The notes: generated from the sequence alone by a model not told the origin. Shown: positions 30,724 through 42,739, numbered from the stretch's first letter. The stretch: 64,000 nucleotides of DNA from Leptodactylus fallax (GCA_947044405.1 CAMRHE010000021.1:6556501-6620500), one strand, 5' to 3'. Translations and numbers: made by a program.

Positions 30724-31917
30724 TTAACCCTTTAATGACACAGGATAGTTTGTACGTTAACGCTCAGAGACTTTTTTCATATTTTCCCTCCCCGTCTTCC
30801 AAAATTCATAACTTTTTTATTTTTCTGTCGACATAGCTACATAGCTATGTGAGGGCTTATTCTTTGCGTGATGAGTTGTACTTATTGTACTCATTTGTCA
30901 CCATTTTGGGGTACATATAATGTTTTGATTAGCTTTTATTTACATTTTTTGGGGGTCCATGTGAAATAACACTCATGCGTTCACTCTGCATTAAAAATGA
31001 CATGGCCACTTTGTTCGGTGAGTCATTACGATTACAGCGATACCATATTTATATTGGTTTTTATTACGTTTTACGGCTTTTACAAATAAAACATCAATTT
31101 TTGAAAATGAAGGATTTTCCAGGGGTAACCATATTCTGATGTCTAACTTTTTACTGTACTGTTGATGGAGATATGTCAGGGCTCTTTATTTGTGGGAAAA
31201 ATTGTACTTTTTATTGGTACCAATGTTTGGTATGCATGACTTTTTTCACTTTTTATTGTTAATTTTGGGGAGCAGTGACCAAAATACATTAATTTGCGCA
31301 TTGTGGTATATTTTTTTATGACGTTCACCGTACGAGATAAATAACATTATTTACTGTATAGATAGTGGGGATTTATACATACATGAGGATTCCTAATATG
31401 TTTGTTTATTTATTTTTGTTTACATTATGTCTTTTTTTAAATATAAAGGTGTTTTTTAAACTTTTTATTGTTTGTTTATTTATTAGTGTGTATTGTAAAC
31501 TATGTGTGTGTGTTTTTTTTATTTTTACTTGTCCCACAAAGGGACTTGAAGCTGGGATCTCAAATCACCAGTGTAATGTCCTGCAATACATAGTATTGCA
31601 GAACATCGCACATTGGTTCTTATGGGAACTTTTCCTATGGGAACTATGCATAGGCAGTCAGGAAGACATGGCTCTGCCACCTGGCTGCCATGGCAACCCC
31701 TTGAAACCTGCAACCTTATCGCGGGAGGTCCGGGGCAAGATCGCATCCCCTGTCACCCATCGGACCCCCCGCAATAAGATCGCAGGTTCAGAGGGGTTGC
31801 CATGGCTATTGATCATGGCATCCAGGGCATTATAACACCATACTATTATGACGCTGAGCATTACCTATATGCTCAGCGTGGCTTAATACTGTAGTTTGTC
31901 GCTGAGGAAGGAGTTAA
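30724..31917 (+). mobile_element. piggyBac-like non-autonomous element (TTAA target)
   Basis: TTAA at 30724-30727 is followed by CCCTTTAATGACACAGG. At the other side TCGCTGAGGAAGGAG is followed by TTAA at 31914-31917, so the ends are weakly inverted (CCYTT...GAC). The body has GAGGGCTTATTCTTTGCGTG, CACCATTTTGGGGTACATAT and ATTACGATTACAGCGATACC, a familiar frog repeat. Sequence near 31555-31900 contains palindromic pieces such as TGCAATACATAGTATTGCA. It has no transposase, and the open frame at 31365-31835 is not a gene. Confidence 0.6.
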
Positions 31918-32639
31918 TAGTCAGTAAAAGACAAGATAATGAGATCATCATCTTTGTGTTATTAAGCAACAAACTCTATCAATGATGGATACATATTTCA
32001 CTTTTTTTGTAGTCTTCTGTCGGAGGCATCTTGGGCCTAGAAAATTCCTTAAAGTGGTGGCTTTTCTATCTCAGGGAGAGAATCTTTTAAAAGTGGGTAA
32101 CTTTGAATATGTCAAAGTAAGGACGCAGTTTGCCTGAGCTCCAGGATGCTGGCTTTCTAATGGGGGTCCACACCTGCTACTCCTCTCCCATAGTGTCTCA
32201 GATTATCCCCAGAGGTAAGAAGATCGTACCTAGACCTCGCTCCACACTGGAAATGACTCTTACTCAATATATGCAGGCTTCCAAGATATACTGTCCATTT
32301 CTTTTAGTAGAAGGAGACCATCCAGTGTAGAGCCTGGGACGCGGGCCCTTTTAACTATGAAGTCTTATCGATTACTCTTCTTCCAGACATCTGTTGGTGC
32401 AGACACAACTGAAACTTCTTATGGTAAGGCAAGAGAAGGGGGCACCACGTATTTATGGTGTCACCCCTTCCAAGCCATGCTGTGTAAAGCGGGACTGAAT
32501 TTGCTGTTTGCTTCCCTGAAGATCTTGCAGAAGTCTTCTCCTTCTGAACAGCAACCAGCCTTGGGAACAGCCTTTCTTGTCCCTCCCCACTCTCTCTGTG
32601 ATTCTTTCCTTCTCTATTCTCCCTAACTCTTCCCCCCTG
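31918..32639. other. Stretch with no recognised gene
   Basis: No clear family. The pyrimidine-rich end near 32570-32630 precedes the L1 fragment and might belong to its 5' part. Confidence 0.35.
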
Positions 32640-34010
32640 TGGGTGCCACAGACCTCCTGAACATAGTGTCCCTCAATGTATAAAGCCTAAAAATTCCTGA
32701 GAAATGTGCTTCTCTGCTACAATTGCCTTGGAAATTCAGGTTGTCCTCGGGAACGTGGAGAATTTTGTTGTGTCTTGTTGGCATTGTTGTGTTCAGGGCA
32801 ACCACAACATGGCTCTTAATCCCTTGGCTGACACATCTAGTGGGTTTTCCCTTCTGTCTTATGTGGTGCTCAATGGTCTTTACAGTCTTTCCAGCTTGCC
32901 AACTCTTGGCAATTTCTTCACCCAATGGGCCAGAATTTTGCCTTCTTTTCTTCTCCCCATAATGTTTTTTCTCTAATTGATTACATTTTTCTCTCCCACA
33001 GTTACCCCTCCCTCCTGAGAGCAGCCTTAATAGACCATGCACTAATTTCTTTCACTATCTCTCTCCCATCCTTCCACCCCATGCCTGGCAGTGGCGTTTT
33101 GATGTTCTATTGCAAAACCTCACGGTAGTTGAAGACATCCACAAGGACCCATCTGACTTCTTCCTTCACAATGACACAACCATAGTTTTTCACAGCACCC
33201 TATGTGAATATCAAAAGTGTACTATACGCAGCTCATTCATTAAAATTGCCTCATGACTTAAACAAGAGCATAGCACTGGTATTGCATTGCTGGTGGCGTG
33301 GATAAGTAGGCTGGAGATGACTCATGAACATTCTCTGGCCTTGTCCAATTGGAAATAACTGCTTGGTCTTAGGCAGGAGCTTAAAACTCTTATCCTTTTG
33401 CATGCCCACTCCTCCCTGTCAAAGTGCTATTGGAATTTCTTTGCATTCAGGAAAAAGCCAAGTAGGACACTGGCACATGCTGTTTGAGTACAAAGTGAAC
33501 ACTCCTTCATACTCTACATCACCCCATCATATGGAGCCCAGGTATTATTGTCAATGCGGATTGCGCACACCTTCTCTGAATTTTACTCTTCGCTGTATAA
33601 TCTCCACCGACAAGCATCCAATGTGGCTGCTCAGCAGTAATGTAATGAGATAAATGACTAGACTCCCACCCAAGATGATAGATACATTAGAGGCCCCCAT
33701 CTCAGAAGACGTAATCTCATTGGTCCACAAGGAATCTCAATGTAGAAAAGCACCCCTGGTCCTGATGGTTTATTCCTCCCTTTTTATAAGACTTTTAAAC
33801 CCATTTTGCTCCACCACCTCCTATAGGAACTTAATTCCGTTTCCCAGGGACACACTCTCCCCTCAGACCCTCTTAGTGCCCACATCACAGTGATTCCTAA
33901 AAAGGGTAAGGACCCAATGCTTTGTTCCAACTAGCTCCCAATCTCCCTACTTAATGTAGATCTTAAGTTGTTCGCTAAAATCCTTTGTACCCACTTCATG
34001 CCACTCCTGC
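32640..34010 (+). pseudogene. L1-type LINE ORF2 fragment (endonuclease and early RT)
   Basis: Pieces of an L1 ORF2 in several frames. Near 32665 SLNV is followed by LKIPEKCASLLQ, resembling the start of the APE endonuclease. Near 32800 ALNPLADTSSG corresponds to the GDFN-type segment. At 32925-33100 FFSSPHNVFSLIDYIFLSHS matches the conserved SRIDYIF region. Near 33660-33760 APISEDVISL and CRKAPLVLMVYSSL recall the start of RT (GKAPGPDG). Near 33885-33990 VIPKKGKDPMLCSN and LPISLLNVDLKLFAKIL match RT block 1. All frames are broken. It lies 5' of another L1 and is probably a separate copy. Confidence 0.8.
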
Positions 34011-34099
34011 AATAGATATTACTGTACCTCCCAATTCCTACTGCTACTGGACACTGTCCTACCCTCATAGGATACCCCTGTAGGGGTCCCTGGTTCTCC

Positions 34100-34829
34100 T
34101 AGTGCCTAAATTTGGGTCACCTTGGTCCTCACCACGACTTCAGATGGTGCCACTTCACCATCTTGCACACCTCTGAGGTGCTCCCCAAGCTGTCTCCTGC
34201 GACTATGGCCAGGATGGGCCGCGACTGCCTTGACCCCCAGCTCTACTGACTGGCCACTGCACCTTGCCCAGGACCTCAATGAGCCTCAGACTTTCTCCCT
34301 CACTGTGTACCCTGCCCTTCTCCAGCTGCCTTCCCTGCTGAGCCCTACTCCTGCATACCCTGGGGTGCTCCTGGACTACTGGATCTTCCTCCTGGCAACT
34401 GTACCTCAGCATCTGCATACTCTGCCGGTGAGTGGTACTCCATTGCTATATACTGCTTTCTCCAACTGCTCCATATTTTGCCTGGCACAACTTTTCAGCG
34501 ACCTGTAGCACCCTGTTTCTCCCTGGAAAACTTTGCCTTTCTGATGCTGGTAGCCCTCTTGGATTTCCTTTTATACTTCTGCTTGCTTGAACATTCTATA
34601 CTCTGTTATGATTGCGACACCTTGTCCATCTTTATGGTGCCTCCTCCTGATCTCCGGTGTGCAACTACCGCATCCCTAATGTCTGGTTAACTATTCAGCT
34701 CATCGTCACGGCTGCCGCACCAGCAATAACAGGGTCTAACTCTAACTGCCCTTCTACCAGTCGCCTCGCTATCATGTTTACTAGGTCCCAAAAGCCGAAA
34801 ACCTACAAACTCAGGGAACACTCGACAAA
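34100..34829 (+). other. Putative 5' untranslated region of L1 element
   Basis: This GC-richer stretch lies between the end of the upstream L1 fragment and the ORF1 start at 34830. The open frame at 34122-34508 has no known motif and is best read as 5' UTR sequence. The assignment rests on position only. Confidence 0.4.
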
Positions 34830-35505
34830 ATGGCATACTCTACCCAAACTGTTCAGAACACCGAGCCCTCTGAACTGGACACCCTTAGCCCTCTTCAAAA
34901 AAAAATCCAGCAATTTGTCTCCATTGAGCTGTCTAAAGCTGTGACTGATTTCACTAAGCAAATTCAGGACCTGGGCTCTAGAGTCACTGACATGGAAGAT
35001 AGAATGGATGAAGTTGCTGATGCCCTCAAAGAAGACAAAAACTGCCTGGATGACTCAAAAGCTTGAGACCATTGACTTAAAACTAGAGGACCTGGAAAAC
35101 AGATCCAGAAGAGCCAATATCTGCAGAGGAGTGCCAGAATCTGTGACCACCCTACATGAGTCTATTACAAAACCATTTACTGCCCTGCTTCCACAAGTTG
35201 ACCCTACACCGATCCATATGGATTATATTTACCAAGCTCTGGGATGGCCAAAAAATCCGAATATACCTAGGGACATCCTTAAGCTACACTATCTGGAATT
35301 ACGCGACCGAATCCTTTCGGCAGCCCAGAATCTACAACCTCTGCCTGGTATGGCCCCAACAGTTCAGCTCATTGCAGACCTAGATCCAGCCACCCCAGAT
35401 AGGCATAGGGTCATGCGTCCTGTGATTCTAACTCTTCAGAAAGCCCAAGTACGCTACTGTTGGGACTTTCCCTTCCCTGTGGTCTGCACCCTCAACAATA
35501 AATAA
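34830..35505 (+). pseudogene. L1 ORF1 protein relic (coiled coil and RRM-like)
   Basis: L1 ORF1 proteins bind the element's RNA as a trimer. The first frame (34830-35066) shows heptad-like text, LGSRVTDMEDRMDEVADAL. The second (35008-35505, shifted) continues with KLETIDLKLEDLENRSRRAN, the hallmark end of the coiled coil before the RNA-binding domain. It then has LGWPKNPNIPRDILKLHYLE, which fits the RRM-like part. A frameshift near 35060 disrupts it. It is followed directly by ORF2 sequence. Confidence 0.8.
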
Positions 35506-35559
35506 TCTCTCAGAGATTGTTAGCTTTCTTCGTTCCCTCCACCTCCCTTCTGCTTTCCC

Positions 35560-36624
35560 TTTCCAAGCTACTGTTTTAAATGTCCCTATAACCAGGGAGA
35601 TGCTCTTAAAAATGGGAAGGCTCCTGGACCTGATGGATTTTCCTCCCTATATTACAAAAAATTCAAAACTATCCTTTCTCCACACCTCCTTCAAATGTTG
35701 AAACCACATCTTACAGGGTGGTAAATTCACCCAAGATATGCTTAATGCGTCCATCACTGTTATCCCTAAACCTGGCAAGGACGCTACCACTCCAGCTATT
35801 TATAGGCTCATCTGGCTCTTAAACCTAGACATTAAATTATTTTCCTCTATCCTTGCCACCCACTTGAATAGCCTCCTACTCCATCCCTCATCCATTCTGA
35901 TCAGGTAGGATTTATTCCCGGTAGACAGGCCTCTGACAATGTCAGGAAGCTTTCCACCATTATGCACTGGGCTAATTGCCACTGTAAACCCATCTCCCTC
36001 TTAGCTTTGGGCATAGAGAAAGCCTTTGATAGTCTTTCCTGGTCCTACCTTGCCCATGTCTCTAAATTTATGGGCATCACCAGTCTCTTTCAGAAAGCCC
36101 TTCGAGCCCTCTATTAGGATCCCATTGCATACCTAAAACTCCCTACTGATTCTCCAATACCCATTAACATTTGTCGAGGCACCCTTCAAGGTTGCCCCTT
36201 ACCCCCCGCCTTATTTGCACTAGCTATAGACCCTCTGGTTATTGCTATTCGCTCCAACTCCGATATTAAGTGTGTGCCACCACGAAACTAAATATAACTA
36301 AAGGATAAATTCCTACCATACTTGGGCATTAACCTCTGTAACTCTTTAGATGTTTACTTTAAATGGAACTATGCCACGCTGATCCAGAAGCTCCTGGCAT
36401 TGCCCCGCCCTCTCCTGGATAGGTAGAGTACAGTAGTTAAGTTGGTTACGTAGCCCCGCATCCTCTATTACTTCCACATACTCCCAACCCCGGTGACCTC
36501 TTCTTCCCTAGCCACTCTTCAGAAATAAATTTTTAACTTTATATAGGCACATAAGCGTCCATATATCCACAGATGCGTCATGTTCTTCCACAAGAGATTG
36601 GGAGGTTTATCAGTCCCCTACTTA
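35560..36624 (+). pseudogene. L1 ORF2 reverse transcriptase relic, part 1
   Basis: RT motifs in order: NGKAPGPDGFSSLYYKKFKT near 35613; VIPKPGKDATTP near 35760; FIPGRQASDNVRKL near 35910; LLALGIEKAFDSLSW near 36000 (the first catalytic Asp appears changed to Gly); [20 protein letters not shown] near 36180. Near 36520-36620 come FIWAHKRP-like residues and GGLSVPY, from the region after RT. The endonuclease domain is missing between ORF1 and RT. Many stops and shifts. Coding is interrupted at 36624 by a Tc1 insertion and resumes at 38226. Confidence 0.85.
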
Positions 36625-38225
36625 CAGTGGGGGAAAAAAAAGTATTCAGTCAGCCACCAATTGTGCAAGTTCTCCCACTTAAAAAGATGAGAGAGAGCTG
36701 TAATTGACATCATAGGTAGACCTTAACTATGAGAGACAAAATGAAAAAACATATCTAGAAAATCACATTGATTTTTTAAGAATTTATTTGCAAATTATGG
36801 TGGAAAATAAGTATTTGGTCACCTACAAACAAGCAAGATTTCTGTCTCTCACAGACCTGTAACTTCTTCTTTAAGAGACTCCTCTGTCCTCCACTCATTA
36901 CCTGTAGCAATGGCTTCTGTTTGAAATTGTTATCAGTATAAAAGACACCTGTCCACAACCTCAAACAGTCACACTCCAAACTCCACTATGGTGAAGACCA
37001 AAGAGCTGTGGAAGGACACCAGAAACAAAATTGTAGACCTGCACCAGGCTGAGAAGACTGAATCTGCAATAGACAAGCAGCTTGGTGTGAAGAAATCAAC
37101 TGTGGGAGCAATAATTAAAAAATGGAAGACATACAAGACCACTGATAATTTCCCTCGATCAGGGGCTCCACGCAAGATCTCACCCCGTGGGGTCAAAATG
37201 ATCACAAGAACGGTGAGCAAAAATCCCAGAACCACACGGGGGGACCTAGTGAGTGACCTGCAGAAAGCTGGGACTAACGTAACAAAGGCTACCGTCAGTA
37301 ACACACTACGCCACCAGGGACTCAGATCCTGCAGTGCCAGACATGTCCCCCTGCTTAAGCCAGTACATATTCGGGCCCATCTGAAGTTTTCTAGAGAGCA
37401 TTTGGACGTTCCAGAAGAGTATTGGGAGAATGTCATATGGTCAGATGAAACCAAAGTAGAACTGTTTGGTAGAAACACAACTCGTCGTGTTTGGAGGAGA
37501 GTGAATGCTGAGTTGCATCCAAAGAACACCATACCTACTGTGAAGCATGGGGGTGGCAACATCATCCTTTGGGGCTGTTTCTCTGCAAAGGGACCAGGAC
37601 GACTGATCCGTGTACATGAAAGAATGAATGGGGCCATGTATCGTGAGATTTTGAGTGCAAACCTCCTTCCATCAGCAAGGACACTGAAGATGAAACGTGG
37701 CTGAGTCTTTCAGCATGACAATGATCCCAAGCACACTGGCAGGGCAACAAAGGAGTGGCATTTTAAGAAGCATTTCAAGGTCCTGGAGTTGCCTAACCAG
37801 TCTCCAGATCTCAAACCCATAGAAAACCTTTGGAGGGAGTTGAAAGTCCGTGTTGCCCAGTGACAGCCCCAAAACATCACTGCTCTAGAGGAGATCTTTA
37901 TGGAGGAATGGACCAACATACCAGCAACAGTGTGTGCCAACCTTGTGAAGACTTACAGAAAACGTTTGACCTCTGTCTTTGCCAACAAAGGATATATAAC
38001 AAAGTATTGAGATGAACTTTTGTTATTGACCAAATACTTATTTTCCACCATAATTTGCAAATAAATTCTTTAAACATCAGACAATGTGATTTTCTGGATT
38101 TGTTTTCTCATTTTGTCTCTCATAGTTGAGGTCTACCTATGATGTCAATTACAGGCCTCTCTCATCTTTTTAAGTGGGAGAACTTTCACAATTGTTGCTG
38201 ATTAAATACTTTTTTTTCCCCACTG
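36625..38225 (+). mobile_element. Full-length Tc1-like transposon inserted in L1 ORF2
   Basis: The ends are CAGTGGGGGAAAAAAAAGTA and TACTTTTTTTTCCCCACTG, with TA at 36623-36624 and 38226-38227. The inverted repeats are about 205 bp (for example TTTGCAAATTATGGTGGAAA on the left and TTTCCACCATAATTTGCAAA on the right). Removing the element and one TA joins the L1 frame, VPYL to YKYYVAARL. It is 1601 bp long and fairly young, since its transposase has only point nonsense changes. Confidence 0.96.
36988..38010 (+). pseudogene. Tc1 transposase pseudogene with two premature stops
   Basis: It is a 340-codon Tc1 transposase frame starting [19 protein letters not shown]. The helix-turn-helix ([16 protein letters not shown], about residues 31-47) and second DNA-binding domain are intact. 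The first Asp is in [16 protein letters not shown] at 37702-37704 falls at a position that is usually Trp, just before FQHDNDPKH with the second Asp. The Glu follows in [10 protein letters not shown] (D34E). A second TGA at 37861-37863 follows VAQ. The frame then continues without shifts to GYITKY and its natural stop. The two nonsense codons make it inactive, but it is the best preserved transposase here. Confidence 0.95.
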
Positions 38226-38679
38226 TATATAAATATTATGTAGCTGCCAGACTTTCCCAACTGCCCACAATGGGTTGCCCTGGAGTCGACTCTTCTAGCC
38301 CCGATTTCACAGCAAGCCCTAATTTGGTCCCTAAAGTCTACTCCCCATACAATCCCAGTAACTGCCAAAATAACGGATTACATGCTGCAGCTGTGGTGGA
38401 GGGTTCATTTTACTCACCAACTGCAAAGCCCGATCTCGCCATTAATCCCCCTGTTTTGTAATCCTCTCTTTCCCCCTGACCTATCTACTGGGGTATTCTT
38501 TTGGTGGAGATACGCTCGGGTTTGCTACCTCATCGATTTCCTCTGTAACCGAAGACTACTTTGTTAACACATATTCCCCACCTCTTTCAGAGGCTTTTAG
38601 GATGACACAAGTCTTTCTCTTTCTGCACTCAGTCACCGCACATAACCCGGAAATCTCCCCTACCAATTGATTGCTGCTC
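38226..38679 (+). pseudogene. L1 ORF2 relic, part 2
   Basis: Coding of the L1 continues after the Tc1 insertion with YKYYVAARLSQLPTMG, the segment that typically follows GGL.VP in L1 ORF2. Later text is degenerate. It is cut at about 38679 by a MITE. Confidence 0.75.
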
Positions 38680-39478
38680 GAGATGAGCGAATCGAAGCTG
38701 ACGAAGTGGAATTCAATCCGAATTTCAGGAAATATTCGATTAGCATTAAATCAGGATTTCCACACGCTTCATGGTAACGAATCGCATTTTTTCATAAAAT
38801 GGCTGCTGCACGTTAGGACATGGGGCAAGGAACTCTGGGAACGCGGGATCACCCACAATGCCATGCGTGCAGCCAATCAGCAGCCAGCCAGCTCTGTGAT
38901 TTCACAGCCATTTAAACCCTTCGCGACCACCCACAGTATCGGGAGCGGGTGTTAGCTGTAACTGACAGCTAACAACCTGCTCCATAACCCCCGGTTGGAG
39001 GCGTGGGTTTTAACCCCATTGATGCCGCAGTCAAAAATGACCGTGGCATCCAAGGGGTTCCTCCATGCTACATGTCCCCCTCGGTCCCCGCGGTGAGATC
39101 GGGGAGTGCCAATATGCCTCTTCTGCAGCCTGGGGTCTGGCCAGTGACCCTAGTACCTGGTTGATCCTGCTCAGAAGTGAGGAAGTCAGCCTATGCGTCT
39201 GCATAGGCTGACTTCCTCTATAGACTGCAATACCTGTGTATTGCAGTCTATAGTGCTGAACCAGCGATCAGTGCATCACTGGTTCAGGTCCCCTAGTGGG
39301 ACATCACTAAAAACCATTGCAAGGCACAGTGTTCTACACCACTATACAGGCTCTCTGCAGCTAGGAAATAGCTGTTTTTTAGCACGATTCACTACGAATT
39401 AATTTGGTTCGAATCAAATCGTATTGGAAAATTTGCGAAACTGCTGAATCGAATTTTTGAAAAATTCATTCATCACTA
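38680..39478. mobile_element. MITE with GATGAGCGAA / GATGAATGAA inverted ends, inside L1
   Basis: The left end AGATGAGCGAATCGAAGC at 38681 mirrors the right end TTCATTCATCACTAA at 39466-39480. Inner parts also mirror (GGAATTCAATCCGAATTT against AATTAATTTGGTTCGAATC). A short internal palindrome TATAGACTGCAATACC...GTATTGCAGTCTATA spans 39221-39252. Target duplication not defined. Flanks on both sides are L1 ORF2. Superfamily not assigned. Confidence 0.65.
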
Positions 39479-40245
39479 ATTATGCACATCCTTTAGCAGG
39501 GGCATTTGGCAGGTCACTTTGATGGAGCCTTCTTTGAAAATTCTTCATAGGGTCCATTTGGACCCTACAGTCTGCACCCTTTGTTTCAGGGGTTGTAATA
39601 CCTTAGGAATTACTCTCCATATCTGGTGGTCTTGCCCACATGCCCGTCACTTTGGGTTAGCTATCCACAGAATGGCACAATGGCTTTTTGGCCAGACATT
39701 CCCATTGTCTGCCCCTATCTTCCTCTTAAGTCTTAAGCCAACTAGCCTTACTTACGCCCAACATAAATTACTTCAATAAATCCTGATGGCAGCACATGTG
39801 GACTTTAACTGGAAGAGGTCCTACCTCTCCTTGACTGATGTTATGCGAAGAGTAGATTCCATAATGCTCCACAAAAAAATTAATGCCAGCACCTCTGATT
39901 CTCGCGCTCTCTTTGATAAAGTCTGGGCACCTTGGGTCAATAGATCTAACATCCCAGGCCTGCCATACTGTCTCCAATTACTCTCTTGTGGGGCACTCCT
40001 CCCCAGTTCCATAGGCAGGGTCCTCCCTTAATTTTTTACATTATCCTATTTGGGTTTTGGCGCTACTACCCCTCCTTCCTGCCCCTCTGTTGGTTACTGG
40101 TTATTGTTATTTTCATTGTTTTTATGTCCTTAAATTTTGTAAACATCATTCTGCACATATGCCTTCTTTCTGTGACTGTCTATATATCCACCTTATGTTT
40201 TGTATTTTTGCTGTTTCATTTCAATAAATACCTTTGAAACTATAA
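39479..40245 (+). pseudogene. L1 ORF2 C-terminus and 3' end
   Basis: 39519-39779 encodes SLKILHRVHLDPTVCTLCFR, then GITLHIWWSCPHARHFG, the typical L1 cysteine-bearing C-terminal region. The same frame passes one stop and runs on to HKKINASTSDSRALFDKVWAPWV (to about 40010). The 3' UTR ends in CAATAAATACCTTTGAAACT at 40221-40240, a plausible polyadenylation signal and L1 end. With 34830-38679 this forms one L1 copy of about 3 kb of remaining L1 sequence. Confidence 0.82.
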
Positions 40246-41270
40246 AATACAACCTGTATCAATGGTCCTTGGAAAGTTTTACATGGTTAGGTAGATGTTC
40301 CATTTTTAAAGTGAATGTATTTCCACGAATCTTGCATGTATTTCAAGTGCTCCCAATTCTCATCCCCTGACACTTTTTCTCCACACTCTTGACCAAACTA
40401 GTTTTGTCTAGTAAACCAGCCAGGATAGTGAACTCCATCCTATTTTGACCCAAGAACACAGGTGGTATAAGGTTACCAAAACTCCCTGCTTACATTGTGG
40501 TTTCCCATCTGTCCCAGGTCGTCGATTAGCATCACAACACTGACTCCAAGTTCTGGGTGAGCAAGGAATCATCAATGTCTCAGTCCCTCTTACCCTCACC
40601 ACCTGGCTGTCCTCACTAGACAGGCAGGCCTGCCCCACTATTTCTCCTACCCTACAGACTGCCATGTGAATCTTCGCCACTACCCACTTGGCCCCTTTCT
40701 CTTCCCTGATGTTCCTGATTCTCCGCAAACCATCCTTTGCTTCTGGTCTGGAAGACCTTGGCTTCCTTTGTTGGTTCCTTGCATTCCATTTTCTCTGCAG
40801 TGATGCTTGGATCTTGCTGGATGAGCTGGGGGGCCCCATGGAGTCCTGCTTCTTAGGGTTCTGGTGAGCGAATTAACTCCATTTCCTGACATCCTTCCCA
40901 GGTCCATCTATCTTTGCTCACCCTAAAACGGACTTTAAGGTGCTATGAGCCGGGGATGGACCCATAAGACCCATCTTTCCCTCTAACTATGCCATGTTGG
41001 GGTCACCCCCTGCCCCAGCTTACATCTACATTACATTTGAAGTCTGATCTGGATGCCACTTTTTCAGAGGCTCTAAGGTCCACCCTGCACCTCACCCACA
41101 GTTTGTCCATCTCTATCCATATTCAGGAAGCGGGAAATGAGGTTCTCTCCCACTGGTACCGTTTGCCCAGTAAACACTTTGCACTGATGCCCTCAGTGGG
41201 AGTATATTTCCAATACAATAGGTTGTTGAAGTATATCAGTGAGATTGGCAGAAGAGCGAAATAAGTGCAG
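40246..41270 (+). pseudogene. Degenerate sequence with further L1 ORF2 trace
   Basis: Around 41120-41195 EAGNEVLSHWYRLPSKHFALMP resembles the '..ILSRWY.TP..LH..FP' region of L1 ORF2. The rest, including an open minus-strand frame at 40408-40839, has no domain I recognise. It may be the tail of another L1 copy. Confidence 0.4.
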
Positions 41271-42049
41271 AGCAGAAGAAAAAGTACTATATATTTTAAT
41301 AGAAAGAAAAAAAAATGTATATTATGTTTATAAATGGAAAAACATTCAGTATATACTGTATATAGTATTTGTTAGGTATAATGTTAAAAAGCATGATTCT
41401 GCCATTATTTTTTTGGGTTTCAGTTTTCATTTTGGATTTTCATTCACTGTGCAGTAAAAATGACCTGTTAACTGCAGTACAAAAGCCTGTGCGAGTACAG
41501 CAATACCAAATGTATTCAGTTTTTTTGTTTTACTACAAAAAAATTTTTTTAAAACTTTGTTTGCGTTGCCATATTCTGAGACCCTTAACTTTTTTTATAT
41601 TATCATCTAAGGACTTTTTTTTGCATCATAAGCTGTCATTTTTATTTGCACAATTATGGGCTAAACACAACTTTTGGATCACTTTCTATTCCATTTTTTG
41701 TGGACTGTATGTTTTTTCCATTAGGTTGTTTGTTTTATTAGTTCAGGAATTTTCAGATGCAGCAAAACCTTACATCTTTTTTTTTTTATATGTAAAACTG
41801 GGAATGGAGGTGATACACCAACGATGTTTTGAACTTTTGATTTTCAGGCTCCATATCTCACCATCCACTACAGACTACCATCATTTTATAGACAATCATC
41901 TTGGCTATCTCATACATAAATTTGACTTGCAACTATTTATGCAACTATTTAGTATATGATTAGTTATACAGATTCTTGTAAGGAAACTGTATGGTTACTG
42001 TTTCGCTCCTAAAAATCTAAATTTTTATTTTTATTATTTTGTAAATTTA

Positions 42050-42640
42050 CCTTTGGTTTTCAGCACTGCCTGAATCCTTCTGGGCATGCTCTAGATGAGA
42101 TTCAAGGATTTCGAGACCAAAATCTGATCCCAGGTCTCTTCTACATGTTCTCAATGTTGGTGCATACTGGTCGACTCACATGAGTACAAATACAGCTTTT
42201 TCTTCAACTCTACCCACAAGTGTTCGATTAGGTTGAGGTCTGGGGATTGTGGGGGCCAATCCAGCGCCTCTACTTCATTGCCACTGAATGATTTCTTCGC
42301 TAATATTGACGCATGCTTCAGGCCGTTGTCCTGCTCAAACACTATGTCGTCCTTTTCATACCCATAGTACTCGAGTGTACGAAGTAACTTGTCTTGTAGG
42401 ATACTCACGTACAGTATAGCACAGCATTGAGACCACCATCAATCCTGGTCAAGTATCCAACACCTTTGGCTGTGAAACAACCCCATATCAGAAGACTTTC
42501 TCTATCAAACCAGTTCCTTCACTTTCTCAATCCATTAGCCCCCTTTTCCCTTGTTTCTTCCAGACTCATTTGCACCCATCAAAGCCCAGTCTATTGATTT
42601 TCGTTTCATCACTCCAAGTCACCCATTTCCAATCTTCTAC
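42050..42640 (-). pseudogene. Tc1/mariner transposase relic (C-terminal half)
   Basis: On the minus strand it begins near 42630 with TWSDETKINRLGFDG, containing the first catalytic Asp. After stops and shifts, the open piece 42408-42151 has VFEQDNGLKHAS with the second Asp and SPDLNLIEHLWVELKKKL with the Glu at D34E spacing. The end near 42060 reads SMPRRIQAVLKTKGK, typical for the C-terminus. The N-terminal DNA-binding half is missing. Inactive. Confidence 0.87.
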
Positions 42641-42739
42641 TGTCCACTTTTCATACTTTTTTGCAAACTCAACGTTTCAATTTATAAGAATGCTGACACC
42701 AGTATGGCAGTCCAGTATAGGTACAGTGTATTTGTGACT

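Noticed and set aside
31365..31835. 156-codon plus-strand frame with hydrophobic start
   Set aside because: It lies in the TTAA-flanked repeat; its hydrophobic part comes from T-rich DNA, and no family resemblance is seen.
34122..34508. 128-codon frame rich in Ser, Thr and Pro
   Set aside because: No motif; it lies between an L1 fragment and L1 ORF1 and is best read as 5' UTR sequence.
40408..40839. 143-codon minus-strand frame rich in Arg and Lys
   Set aside because: No recognisable domain, and the opposite strand nearby shows L1 traces. I could not support a gene.
41369..41959. 196-codon frame rich in Phe and Leu
   Set aside because: It crosses the boundary between the piggyBac-like repeat and a Tc1 inverted repeat. 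The composition reflects T-rich DNA.
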